64,000 bases of DNA, from NCBI GenBank assembly GCA_032871835.1, contig CM065298.1:94487891-94551890 (forward strand), written 5' to 3'. The notes below the pieces were generated by a model, which was not told where the DNA came from, did no database searches, and saw only the letters and a program-made list of their open reading frames with translations. Origin of the DNA: Dipteronia dyeriana. Lineage: Eukaryota; Streptophyta; Magnoliopsida; Sapindales; Sapindaceae. The translations under genes were made by a program, and so were the position numbers. Shown here piece by piece: positions 35,591-46,239 of the stretch; within the stretch, counting starts at the first letter, position 1; every line of letters starts with the position of its first letter.

Positions 35591-36095
35591 AGTAGGTTTA
35601 TACGTGTGTTTCATACACGGTTGCTACCCGAACATTACATCAAGGCTCACCATGATCATATGTTCGAGTCCTTAAGCATTACCGAGGACGTCTCCCCAGT
35701 TTTTATGTGCAAGGGTTTGCTGAATCGTTAAGCTTTTTGAATCGCTTAACACAGCTACGCATTTCACCAGAATTTTTTCCGATAGCGTCCCGAGCCTTTC
35801 TTCAGAATCTGGTGCATCCGGTTTGCCTTTTTGCTAAGGTAAATTAACCTTGCTCGGCTGACATGCTCCTTCGAACTTCTCCGCCTATTCGGGAATCAAT
35901 GGTCCCGAGTATTCTATTTGCATGTTCTTATTATCATGCTTGTCTTCCATATATTCTTATTATCATATGTTTTATCTTTCGGAAATCCTAAGTTTGACTT
36001 TTATTTATAACTGCAAAATCAACAGATTTAAATTCCACAGCTAATATCTGACCAAACTAAAATTGTCCTAACTAGAAAAAAGAACAAAAAATAAT

Positions 36096-37122
36096 TTAAG
36101 GATAGAAAATATTCAGATATTGGGCATTACATGGTCGGGGTAAAACCCCTCCATTGGGTCGTGCAATCCAATATGCTCCATGACCAGCTATTCCTTCGAC
36201 TTTATACGGGCTTTCCCACTTGTCAGTCAGGGAACCTGTAGCTTTATTTTTTATGTTCAATGACACCTTCCTGAGTACCAGGTCTCCTAGCTGGAATTTT
36301 CTGACCCAAACATGAGAGTTGTAGTGGCGGGCTACTCTTTGCTGATATGCCATATTTCATATTCGGGACTTCTCTCTTTTCTCTTCTAGCACATCTAGAC
36401 TTTGTAATAGCATATCAACATTCTGTTCTTCATCATATAGACTGACCCGGGGTGATGCATATGACGTTTCTATGGGGGATAACAGCTTCTGTTCCAAACG
36501 CTAAAGTGAATGGAGTCTCTCCTGTTGACGTTCTTGCTGTTGTCTGATATGCCCATAATACTTCGGGAAGCTTTTCAACCCAAATTTCTTTCTTTGCATC
36601 TAGCTTTGCTTTGATTGTGTGCTTGATGATTTTGTTCACTGCTTCAACCTGCCCATTTGTTTGAGGGTGGGCAGGTGTGGCATAGTAATTGGCAATCCGG
36701 TATTCTTTGCACAACTGTCTGAATTTCAGGTTATCGAACTGGATGCCGTTGTCAATGATTATAGTGTTTGGGACTCCAAACCTATAAAGTATATTCTTTT
36801 TCATGAAATTTATTGTGTTTGCTTCTATGATATGCACCAGTGCTTTAGCTTCTGCCCACTTCGTGAAGTAGTCAACGGCTACTATGGCATACTTCGCTTT
36901 ATCCCCTGTCCTGGCTGGCATGGGGCCGATTAAATCCAAACCCCACATGGAAAATGTCCATGGGGATGTGAGGTTTATGAGTTGTCCAGGGGGTTTTCGG
37001 ATATCATTAGCAATCCTTTGTCAAGTATTGCAACTCTCCGAACATCGTTGTGCATCTGAGAATAGATTAGGCCAATAATAACCTTGCCTGGGGACCTTAT
37101 GTGCTAAACTTTTACCCCCAGT
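36096..37122 (-). pseudogene. Integrase, Tat element 2 (inverted copy)
   Basis: The minus strand from 37122 begins GGKSLAHKVPRQGYYWP, continues with MWGLDLIGPMPARTGDKAKY at 36948, DYFTKWAEAKAL, IIIDNGIQFDNLKFRQL, HPQTNGQVEAVNKIIKH and then VLWAYQTTARTSTGETPF. After a break it ends with the C-terminal module MAYQQRVARHYNSHVWVRKF, DLVLRKVSL and the GPY/F-like KWESPYKVEGI (36353-36096). It supplies the integrase C-terminus missing from the plus copy. It lacks the N-terminal zinc histidines, because it starts at the inversion junction. Confidence 0.87.
36577..37122 (-). repeat. Inverted duplicate B' (integrase segment), minus copy
   Basis: Reverse complement of 33102-33646 with scattered substitutions. 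Its outer edge (37119-37122) shares the four bases ACTG with the aORF sequence it is joined to, a possible microhomology. Confidence 0.85.
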
Positions 37123-37322
37123 ATCTTCATCGCCGGAGTCAATGAATAAGACCACCCGAGGGACCTTGAGAGGGCGAGTAGGAGAGCCGACTGTCTTCCG
37201 CTTCTCAGCCCGAGAACTGTGGAAGCTGAAATCAGCTGTCGAATCTTTCTGAGCATCATCCCAGAAAGATTCAAAAAATTTAGGGCCTAAAGGTATTTGT
37301 CCCGCGGAGGTATTACCTCCAT
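37119..37322 (-). repeat. Inverted duplicate D (aORF segment), minus copy
   Basis: Homologue of 33647-33863 in opposite orientation. It is continuous with the aORF N-terminal part to the right, so this is the copy in its original surroundings. Confidence 0.83.
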
Positions 37323-38754
37323 CACCGGCGTCTGACCGCATAACAGGTCCTTCACCAAGACCCTCACTCTGCCTCTCCCCATCATCAGGCAGTTGAGTAT
37401 CTGTCGGGCCACTCGAACCACTAGTCTCCTCAGCGGTCGGCTGAACAACATCCTCAGTGATATATTTAGGGATTTGCTCCTCGACTACATCAGTTTCCTC
37501 GTCAGACTCAGGCGGGGCAATACCATCATTGTTCTAACGAGAAGCTTCTTTTCGGCTCGCCTTAAGAATCGACTTCACTTGGCGAGCTTGAAGGTCGCAT
37601 ACGATATCCGTGTCATACACTTAGAAGAAAAAAAAGAGGAATCGCGTCAGAATACAAAAAGCAAAAAATAACAAAAAAAGGGGTTACAAAGATCACTTAC
37701 ATCGCCTGCGGTAGCCTGAAATCTGGCTGAAGAAATCGAGCTCTATTATGTTCGTCTCGTTGAAAAGATATGACATGCTCCTCTTATCCAGGGTGCGAAC
37801 TGCTGCCCGGGCAAGTCTGGTCAGCTTAGTGTCGCTAAATTCAAGCTTCTTCTTGTTCCATACCTCGGGAGAACAGAAGAAGCGGGGAATTTTCAGCACC
37901 CTCCGAGTTTCCCTAGCCGAGAGGGTGACTTCAAGACAGAGATTCCCTCCGGTGAAAAACTAACTGTTCTTCCAGAACTTGTTGGATGAAGGGAATCCCC
38001 ATACAAACCCCATCTTTTTAGGGTCGTCAGAGGTATCGACTTCCCGATTCACCTTTATCCCCTCGGGGACCCAGCAGTCCGGCGGATTAGACATGAGGAA
38101 ATAGGTCCCTGTCTTACCAGACTGCCTCAGTGTGAAGAAGTGTCTGAATTCACTCGGGGATGGCGACTACAAGTTCATCTGGTTGTACATGTGCCACATG
38201 CACATCATGATCTTGTAACTGTTCGGAGCCAGTTGAGCCGGAGTGATCCCTGCTTCAGCCAGAAACCAGGCGATGAACGGCTGAAGAGGAAGAGTGACGC
38301 CGCAGTAGAGCATGGATCCATAGATTGCCACCATGTCCGGGGGAGGATTCCACGCAGCTCTATCACCAGCTGGAACCAAAATAACCGAGTTATCCAAATC
38401 GAATCGGGCACGATACTTCCCGATCTCTTATACCCTGACCACGTTCGGTTCGGTGTCAAACCCGCTCGGGCGATCAGCAGAGAAAGAAAGGCGAGACACT
38501 CTGAACACCTCTTCAATATCATTCTCATCAACAGTCTTCTCTTTGATCCGAACAATGCCCGAGTTGTGCCTATGGACTTCGCTTCTACTTTGATGTTTTC
38601 CTATCCTTGACCGAAGTGGCACCCTGTGATTAGAAACGACAAATTCAGAACTAGATGAAGAATCAAAACTGGATACAGAAAAATGAACGTCAGGGTAAAG
38701 ACCAAAAATGTCAACTTCTAAAAATAGAGGCTCGTCTAGGGGGATTTCCCCCAA
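37123..38754 (-). pseudogene. aORF N-terminal part, Tat element 2
   Basis: Starts MGEIPLDEPLFLEVDIFGLY at 38754 on the minus strand, antisense to gag-pol as in element 1. Core: WNPPPDMVAIYGSMLYCGVT, LPLQPFIAWFLAEAGITPAQL, FRHFFTLRQSGKTGTYFL, MLKIPRFFCSPEVWNKKKL. The predicted intron with donor GATGTAAGTGA lies at about 37695-37622; its contents are poly-A/T rather than (TA)n. A TAG directly after EASR is at the same place as in element 1. The frame runs to SGDEDT, where it is joined to integrase. Confidence 0.8.
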
Positions 38755-39354
38755 TAATCTTCAAACGTAAGAAACCAGCTGGAAATCCCCACGATCGAGC
38801 GCGTCGAGAGCAATGGTAAAAAGTCGATGACGGGAAGACAGATTCATTGAAACTAACCTTATATGAAAAATGATGTATAATCTTCAACGGAGAATGACGA
38901 TTTTCTACGCAAAGAAACCTGGGCTAATTTTTATTTTTTTTCTGGTGTAAAATTTTGAGAATGAACCAGCACGACCCATCAGTGAAGAATTTAAAGGGGT
39001 AATAGCACAAAACCCTAGGGTTTCAAGGCGGGAAAAGTCTGTGACAAGATTTGATGATGTAAGCGGCGCACGGGGAGACGCGAAGGTTGTTTCTCATAAA
39101 TGATATCGGAATACGAAGTGGCACATGACACGTGTAAAGAAGAGAACTGGCTTTCGCCGTCATAATTCCATAACGTCGCCATCATTGAAGATCTTGCGTG
39201 TGGGCACAAATCGAATTTACAGGGTCACCATTAAGACACGCCATAATGATAAGACATTTACTCTGGCACTGAGAAGATATAAAAATTGAAGAATTGATTA
39301 AATACTTTTGCCCGAAACAAAACTCTATTCGATAAAAATATTTTAAGAGGGTAT
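38755..39354. other. Region between aORF start and 3' LTR, element 2
   Basis: Non-coding and homologous to 11915-12515 in element 1. On the aORF strand it has CCCCTTTAAATTCTTCACTG (near 38980-39000), which could be a TATA-like promoter of the aORF, conserved in both elements. AAGAGGGTAT directly before the 3' LTR (39345-39354) is a weak polypurine tract candidate. Confidence 0.45.
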
Positions 39355-40244
39355 TGTCGTATGTAAATTTTATCAGATGTACACGTCATTGACAAAGAGG
39401 ATAAAATTGTTAGGTGGACATCCTACAAGGCATCGCCAAAGAAGAGAAGCCCGAATAAACAAGTATTGAACAAGACTTGCTCGGGGTCAACTGACGTCAT
39501 ATACTACTCGGGGTCAGTTAAACATACTCGGGGCTAGTTGATGACATTGTCTACTCGGGATCAGATGACGTCACTCGGGACCGGCTGATATCGTGTTCTA
39601 CTCGGGACAAGCATGAAGAAAACTGAATAAAAGTCCAGCGTGTAGCTCACACGAATCGAGTCATTAAAATACACGAAGATATCCATATCAAAGAGGAATT
39701 CCAAGAAGAACAAAATTATCAAGCAGAAAGGGTTCCTAATCAGGCAACAATTTTATTTCTTCAGAAAAACTACGCTCTTATAAGGAAATAAGTCCTAATT
39801 AGACCACATTACTAGAGTCCCATTAGATCTCAATACAAGTCTCCGAAACATGAAAGAAGACAAACTACTTCGAACAAGTAAACAATCATAATTAAATACA
39901 AAGATCTTTTATTACTTGTACAAGGAAGATTAGGGTTCTATGGACATATAAATAGACTCATAATCTCGTCACACAAAGATAGATAGAAATCATAGAAAAA
40001 CACAGAGAGGAGAAAGAGATATCGAGAATTGTAATTATTTTATTCATAGTGGATTTTGGCTTGGTTGATCATTCAACCATCCGTGGACGTCTCCGGTAAT
40101 CAGAATTTTACCACGTAAAACTTACGTTCGATTACTTTCTCTTTATCTTTCTCTTTCTCTTTCTTTTTCTTTTTCTTTTTGAAATCACTGTTAAAATCCA
40201 AACATTATTGGTTTTTCTCATACATCCAAAAATCAACGTCAACA
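39355..40244 (+). repeat. Tat element 2, 3' LTR
   Basis: 890 bp, TGTCGTATG...CAACA, with a TATA box at 39947-39954. Differs from the 5' LTR by many substitutions and a small indel near 39425. Confidence 0.92.
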
Positions 40245-40249
40245 AGTTA
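40245..40249. repeat. Right 5-bp target duplication of Tat element 2
   Basis: AGTTA, identical to 27552-27556. Confidence 0.95.
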
Positions 40250-40737
40250 TATTGGCCCATTTGCCGTCGAAGTTTGTCTCTCTTTTAATATATATATTGT
40301 CGGTCGATCAAACATTGATGTATTTATTTACAAATTTCCTCAACAGTTATCAACTTATTATGTTGTAAATTGTTAACCGACTCCACAAGTTTCTTCTAAT
40401 CCATAAATTGAGATTTGAGCAACAAGAATCACATGATTCGATCTTGGAGTTCTCAAATGGCGTATGGCGATACCATCATTTGCTCCTGCTGTCTGCCAAG
40501 TATCTCAATTACTACTAATTAACTCTTTACAGCAAAATCATTTCACTTAATCGAAACATAAAAGTTCATATAATTTAATTTAATTTTTTAAAATTGTAAA
40601 TCCCATGTTCCTTGAAAAAAAAAATCCAAGGACCCATTGTTAAAGAGAAAATTTAGAATAAATTTTCTTGTATGAGATGAAAATTTTGAAAGTTTAATCG
40701 ATAACCAAAAGTTACACAAAAGTTAAAAAGTTACAAG

Positions 40738-41262
40738 TGAGATGTATTTTTTTAATTAATTTTGTTTTGGATTAAATAATATCACCTAATGTTATTTATA
40801 CAAAAAGGAATCACAGAGAATCTAAACTCAACTAAGAGATTAATTAATTTTATTTTTCTAACATACTGTATTATTGTGTGACAACTCGAATTTAAAACAT
40901 TTTAGATTAAACAAGTTCAATACAACCAGCTTGATAGGAGTTGAGGATATATTATAAGAAAAAAAAATGAATGAATGATTGTCATTTATGTAAAAAGAAA
41001 ACAAGCCTAAATAATAAACAAGTTAGCTGTATTTTTTTAGTTAGTTTGTTTTGGATTAAGTATTATTACTTAATGTTATTTATGTAAAAAGAAATAGTGG
41101 AGGATCCCAACTCAATTAAGAAATCAACAAATTTTCTTTCTATAAATATATGGTATGACAATTTGAATTTAAAAACATTTTAAATTGAATAAGCTCAACA
41201 CTTTTAGTCGAAGATAATATTATTAGAATAGAAAAAAAGAAATGGAATAAATGATTGTGGTC
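40738..41262. repeat. Diverged tandem duplication, period about 285 bp
   Basis: TGTATTTTTTTAATTAATTTTG at 40743 (here abbreviated in length) recurs as TGTATTTTTTTAGTTAG at 41028. The order is repeated: GTTTTGGATTAA, TAATGTTATTTAT, ACTCAA, AACATTTTA, then AATGATTGT. The two units are clearly diverged and non-coding. Confidence 0.7.
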
Positions 41263-42450
41263 TTAAAAATATACACACATTACAAATAATTTGTGCAAAA
41301 GAAATGGAAGATAATGATAAACCCCATTATAGGACAGCAAATGAATTAAAATTTGTGCAATCCATGTGATATCTTCTTAATAAAACCTTGTATTATCCAA
41401 CAAAATCTAAACACATAATTCATATTTCATACCATCACCATGTGCAAAATCCATTCAATCATGTGGGTCCAAATTTAACCCCCCACCATCATATTGCGCC
41501 ACGTGTCAAGTTGTAGACCAATTTTGTTCACAAAACGATAAAAACAATTTTGTCGGCGATTGCTCGTTTGGATTTTTTCAACGGAGGCGATGAGACTATG
41601 AGGGCCACGAGCGGTTGAAGCAAGCCACGAGCCACCTTGCTTGATCAATACAGCTAGCTACAACCCGGACGCCAGACCCATCTATTTTGACTCCATTCTA
41701 TATACCAACGTGACGTCCGCATCTCCAAAAACGACGCCGTCTGACAGGTGTCCCGACCTCGAGGGCTCGTGTGGTGTCCTCCACCGTGGGGCCGTGCACC
41801 AAAGCGGTACACGTGGCGGGAGTGGCGTCAAGAGGTCAACGTTTTAGAAATCTCAAGAGTCAAGACGAGACGATTTTTTTCGGTGAGTTGTTGTTTTTGT
41901 GTGTTAATAAAAAAATTGATATGCGGAAACTTGTGTCGTTTTGTGATAGGTTCTTGTTAATACGAAGACCTGGTTAATGGGAACCACAACTAGGGGGGTC
42001 AAAAGATTTTTTTTTTTTATTAGTTAAAAATTATTGTTTTTCTAAACTAAAACAAATAATAATAATTATTTTTAAGGGTCAAATTAAATCTATTTAAACT
42101 TTTAAGTTCAATTGTTTAATCAATCATATGTTTTTAATTAAATAGTTAAGATTTGAATATATATACAACTCTTTGGTTAAGAATATATGGATTATTAAAA
42201 TATTAAAATCAAAATTTTAAATTATAAATTTAATTTGATTTAATTTGATCATTTTTTAAATTATGAATAGCATTAAAATTTTTAAAATCTTAATGAATTG
42301 AAACGTGAGTTATAACTTTTTTGTTATAAATATAACGTGCGTTATAACTTATATCCTTTTATTTAACTTATATCCTTTTATTATATCATTAGATTGTGAC
42401 GTTAAGAACTTATTTATAGATATTGATAAATCATATCTTCATCCTATTAT
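41263..42450. other. Non-coding, with a GC-richer island at 41450-41970
   Basis: The island has several ACGT-core motifs: CCACGTGTC near 41500, ACGTGACGTCC near 41708 and ACACGTGGC near 41811. Three overlapping 60-70 codon frames here have no recognised motif. It could be a lost promoter or 5' end. The rest is AT-rich. Confidence 0.4.
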
Positions 42451-44134
42451 GGGTGTCCATTTTCGTCCCTCTAGTTTGATCTAATATATAAACTGGTTCC
42501 CAATTTTAGAATTATCCCGTTCTATTAAATTTTTCGTTAAATAAGTGAAATCCAACAGGTCAGAGGGTCAAATGACCATACTGCCTCTGAATTTTCTTTT
42601 AAACAATTAAAATTAAAAAAATACAAACAATTAAAAAAATGAAATAAATACATCCAATTTCATCATCTTCTTCTCAACCTAACCCAGAAATTTCAAACAC
42701 TAGACCCAGCCTAGAAATTCATCAACCTATCTGATTCAACCACTAAACCCAAATTTTTTCTAAAATCCTTCCAAATCAAATCAAATCAACACTAATTGAA
42801 TCAAACAATTTTTTTCAGAATTCTTCATACAAAAAAAAAAAAAACCAACTACCCTAAACACACACAACACACCACCACCACACATACCCAACACACCTAG
42901 AAACCTAGAAACCCCAACACCATTCACCATTCACCATTCATCATTCACCCAGAAACCCAAAAAAAAATTAATCTAGCAACTCATAAACCCATACCTACCC
43001 TATCATTCACCATCATCAACAACACCAAACCCAAAACTTCTATTGAAACCCAGAACTGAAGAACAAAACACACAACCAAATCCCCATCAACCTGACCACA
43101 AAGCATCATCATCACCGCCAAACTACAAACAAAATAGATTCACAAACAAAACAAAAAATAAAAAAAAAACTAAACCAACACAAAAGAAAAAAAAATACAA
43201 GGAATCAGAACATGGATTTTTTTTTTGAAACCCTAACTGCCGCCATCACTTGCTCGTTCTCAATCCCCGGCGCTGTCAGCCCCGTCCGACCGGCCATCTC
43301 GTCCATCTTCCATAAGCTTTTGGTACCGTCGTCGGTTGTTCTGCCGTCGTTCGCTTTTCTCCTTCACAGATCTGGGTTCCGCGTGAGAAATATTAGAAAA
43401 GGTGGCATCAAGAATGACAACTTTAAAATTGGGAATTCAAGATTTTTTTTGCGATCCAAATCATGAGATGTTAGGAATAGAAACGATATGATATTGGTGG
43501 TGGGAGGCGTTTCTGGGTTTGATTTTGGTGGTGGGAAGAGTTATCGGAATCGATTTTGATGGTGGGAAGAGTTTCTGGAATTGATTTTGGTGGGAGGTGT
43601 TTTGGCTGTTGGTGAAGAAGGTGAAGTTTGAACAAAGAAGATGGCGAGGTGTGAGTTGGCTAGGGTTTCTGCAAATCAATTTTAATTTTGTTATTTTAAT
43701 TTTGTTTTAATATTGATTTATTTAGTAAATACAAATTTATTTGTTTTTTTTCATTTTTTAATTATTAATATACCATTAATTTTGTAAGATAATTTACCTT
43801 TTTAAATCATTATTTTTAAAAATAAAATTTTTAATTGTTTTTAATTGATTCGATGGATTTGTTGATTTTTATTTTATTTTATATTTTTAAATGTTTATTT
43901 GTTAAATAAATTAATTAATAATTAATTTTTAATCAGATTTTTATGTTTATTATGTAAGTTATCATTTTACCCTTACCACTTGGACGGAATGTTTATAAAC
44001 CCTAACGGAATTGGACTGCAGTGATTGAAATTGAGATTTTTTGAAACTGTAGGGACTTATCACGATAAAGCTCAAAACCGGAGGATCAGTTTATGTATTA
44101 GATCAATCTATAAAAACTAAAAAGGAATTCACCC
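42451..44134. mobile_element. Mutator-like non-autonomous element
   Basis: Long inverted ends: the left starts GGGTGTCCATTTTCGTCCC and the right, read inversely, starts GGGTGAATTCC. Both contain TTGATCTAATAYATAAACTG, followed by the usual CCCTCTAGTTT-type sequence. The interior has a GC-rich segment (43210-43400) with a protein-like composition, and a GGTGGTGGGA-type repeat at 43495-43610. No clear 9-bp target duplication is seen. No transposase is present. Confidence 0.65.
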
Positions 44135-44511
44135 TTATAATTAATTATATACTATGGCGAAAAACTATAAGGAAAATGTAGACGTTGCTTTACTGACATA
44201 TCTAACAAGATTTTGATTTATTATTATTATTATTATTTTGCCTTAAACCATTGAAAAATATCAATTTAGTTTCTATAATTGGTTTTTTTTCTTTTAGGAA
44301 AATAATTAGAAAAGTTTTTACTCGAACTGTTAAAACTTGAAATTACAATTTACAAACAAATCAGCTCATCGCGGCCAATCAGGCAATTATAAAGGAAGTG
44401 GAACTTTCGAGAGGGACCCACCAACAAAAAAACGTCACGTTCTAAACCCTTGGTTTGAGATCAACACCTCTGTCGGTCCTTGGTCTCCCAATCGGACAGT
44501 CACGCACACGC

Positions 44512-44517
44512 CACGTG
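44512..44517 (+). promoter_or_regulatory. G-box upstream of the XLT2-like gene
   Basis: CACGTG in the context GCCACGTGTCCCC, about 20 bp before a TATA-like CATATAATC (44534-44542) and a CT-rich Y-patch (44543-44555). Together they look like the core promoter of the gene at 44737, with a 5' UTR of roughly 170 bp. bZIP or bHLH factors bind such boxes; any regulator here is inference. Confidence 0.5.
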
Positions 44518-44736
44518 TCCCCTCCCTTTGCATCATATAATCATCTCTCTCTCTGCTAAATCTTCACACACACAAACACAGAGTGTCACACAACTAGAGA
44601 TAAAATCTTAAAAGCACAAACAAGCCTCTGTTTTAGAAACCCAGAATAACAAAACAAAACAAAAACACTTGACAACGGGAATATTCGATTTCAAGGCTGA
44701 CTTCGCCGGAAAGATTCAACACTTTGTGAGAATCTG

Positions 44737-46239
44737 ATGCTTCCGATTTCAAGTCCTACGTCACCGTCACCAGACCCAGTCAAGAAACACAGCAAGGGCG
44801 GTGAGTTAGATCGGAAGAACTCGTTCAACTCGTTAAAATCAGCAATTCAATCCGCTCTCTCACTCAACAACCCACGTTCATGGCTTCTCCTCTCGATCCT
44901 CTTCATCCAGTTAGTCCTCCTCCTCATGCTCCGCTCCATCCCAGCCTCTCTCTCCATTTCTCGCGGCGGCGGCGGCGCCGATCAAACCTCCGCCGAGGTC
45001 CCCGTAACCTCCATAGCGTTCGTAAAGGACCAATGTGAGTCCGGAAGAATCTACGTCTACAACATGCCCAAAACCTTCAACGAAGAGCTAGTCGAGAACT
45101 GTCACGTGCTGAGTGCGTGGGGTTCTCGTTGCGACATGTTGTCTAACGACGGATTCGGTAGAAAAGCGACAGGGTTAAACGGTGTCGTACCGGTTGATTT
45201 GATCCCGGCATGGTACTGGACCGACCAGTTCTCGTCGGAGGTTATTTTTCACAACAGGATTTTGAATCACAAGTGTAGAACTTTGGAGGCCGAATCAGCT
45301 ACGGCGTTCTATATTCCGTTTTACACTGGACTTGCAGTTGGAAAATACTTGTGGTCTAATTCGACCGCTAAGGAACGTGATTGGCATTGCGAGAAGATGA
45401 TTAAATGGTTGAGAGATCAGGATCACTGGAAAAGATCAAACGGCTGGGATCATTTCATTATGATGGGGAGGATCACATGGGATTTTAGACGGTCTAATGA
45501 CGACGATTGGGGTTCAAGCTGTATCCACTTGCCGGGAATGCGTAACATCACGCGCCTCCTGATTGAGAGAAACCCGTGGGACTATTTCGACGTCGGTGTA
45601 CCTTACCCCACCGGATTCCACCCCAGATCCGACTCGGACGTGGTCCAGTGGCAGGACTTTGTCCGAAAACGCAACCGCTCGACCCTCTTCTGCTTTGCAG
45701 GTGCGACACGTGGCACAATCAGGAACGACTTCCGTGGTCTGCTACTGAATCACTGCAAGAGCGAGCCCGACACGTGTCGGGTCGTGAACTGCGCCGGGTC
45801 ACGTTGCTCCAACGGCACGTCGGCAATTCTCGAGACGTTTTTGGACTCCGATTTTTGTCTGCAGCCAAGAGGAGATAGTTTTACTCGCCGGTCGATCTTC
45901 GACTGCATGGTGGCCGGTTCGATTCCGGTTTTGTTCTGGAAGCGGTCGGCTTATTATCAGTACCAGTGGTTTTTACCGGATGACCCGAATAGTTACTCGG
46001 TTTTTATAGACCGTAACGAAGTGAAAAACGGGACCAAGTCTATAAAACAAGAGCTTGACAAGTATAGCAGAGAGGATGTGAAGAAAATGAGAGAGAAAGT
46101 GATCGATTATATACCCAAGTTTCTGTATGCAAAACCCCAAGAGGGTTTGGAGACTATAAAAGATGCGTTTGATGTCGCCATTGATGGAGTGTTGAACAGG
46201 TTCAGGCAACAAGAAGAGTGGGGATACAAGTGGAAATAA
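44737..46239 (+). CDS. XLT2: Xyloglucan galactosyltransferase, GT47 family, XLT2-like
   Basis: 500 codons in one exon, with no stops or frameshifts. It is a type II Golgi membrane protein: a short basic cytosolic N-terminus, one membrane segment at residues about 48-66 (SWLLLSILFIQLVLLLML), a Gly-rich stem, and an exostosin/GT47 catalytic domain from about residue 100 (GRIYVYNMPKTFNEELV) to 480. Signatures include PAWYWTDQFSSEVIFHNRIL, TAFYIPFYTGLAVGKYLW, NGWDHFIMMGRITWDFRR, PYPTGFHPRS and the C-terminal LQPRGDSFTRRSIFDCMVAG. N-glycosylation sites lie at N208, N270, N313, N359 and N431. XLT2 adds galactose to the second xylose of the xyloglucan repeat, giving the L side chain in the wall polymer. 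Length and lack of introns fit XLT2; another GT47-A member such as MUR3 cannot be excluded without alignment. Confidence 0.85.
   Translation: MLPISSPTSPSPDPVKKHSKGGELDRKNSFNSLKSAIQSALSLNNPRSWLLLSILFIQLVLLLMLRSIPASLSISRGGGGADQTSAEVPVTSIAFVKDQCESGRIYVYNMPKTFNEELVENCHVLSAWGSRCDMLSNDGFGRKATGLNGVVPVDLIPAWYWTDQFSSEVIFHNRILNHKCRTLEAESATAFYIPFYTGLAVGKYLWSNSTAKERDWHCEKMIKWLRDQDHWKRSNGWDHFIMMGRITWDFRRSNDDDWGSSCIHLPGMRNITRLLIERNPWDYFDVGVPYPTGFHPRSDSDVVQWQDFVRKRNRSTLFCFAGATRGTIRNDFRGLLLNHCKSEPDTCRVVNCAGSRCSNGTSAILETFLDSDFCLQPRGDSFTRRSIFDCMVAGSIPVLFWKRSAYYQYQWFLPDDPNSYSVFIDRNEVKNGTKSIKQELDKYSREDVKKMREKVIDYIPKFLYAKPQEGLETIKDAFDVAIDGVLNRFRQQEEWGYKWK

Larger units (their letters stand above)
27557..40244 (+). 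mobile_element. Tat element 2: rearranged Ty3/gypsy retrotransposon
   Basis: LTRs at 27557-28442 and 39355-40244 with perfect AGTTA duplications. Plus orientation: gag, protease, RT, RNase H and the first part of integrase follow normally. From about 33646 the order is inverted: aORF C-terminal part on plus, tandem repeats, integrase again on minus, aORF N-terminal part on minus, then the 3' LTR. About 545 bp of integrase and 215 bp of aORF occur twice, in opposite orientation. The primer site and gag ATG are deleted. The two LTRs differ more than those of element 1, so this insertion is probably older. Confidence 0.92.

Noticed and set aside
37393..37671. Plus-strand frame of 92 codons inside Tat element 2
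   Set aside because: It is the shadow of the aORF on the minus strand.
41641..41977. Overlapping frames of 60-70 codons in the GC island
   Set aside because: Three frames are open at once with no motif, as expected from local GC content. No start or splice signals favour one.
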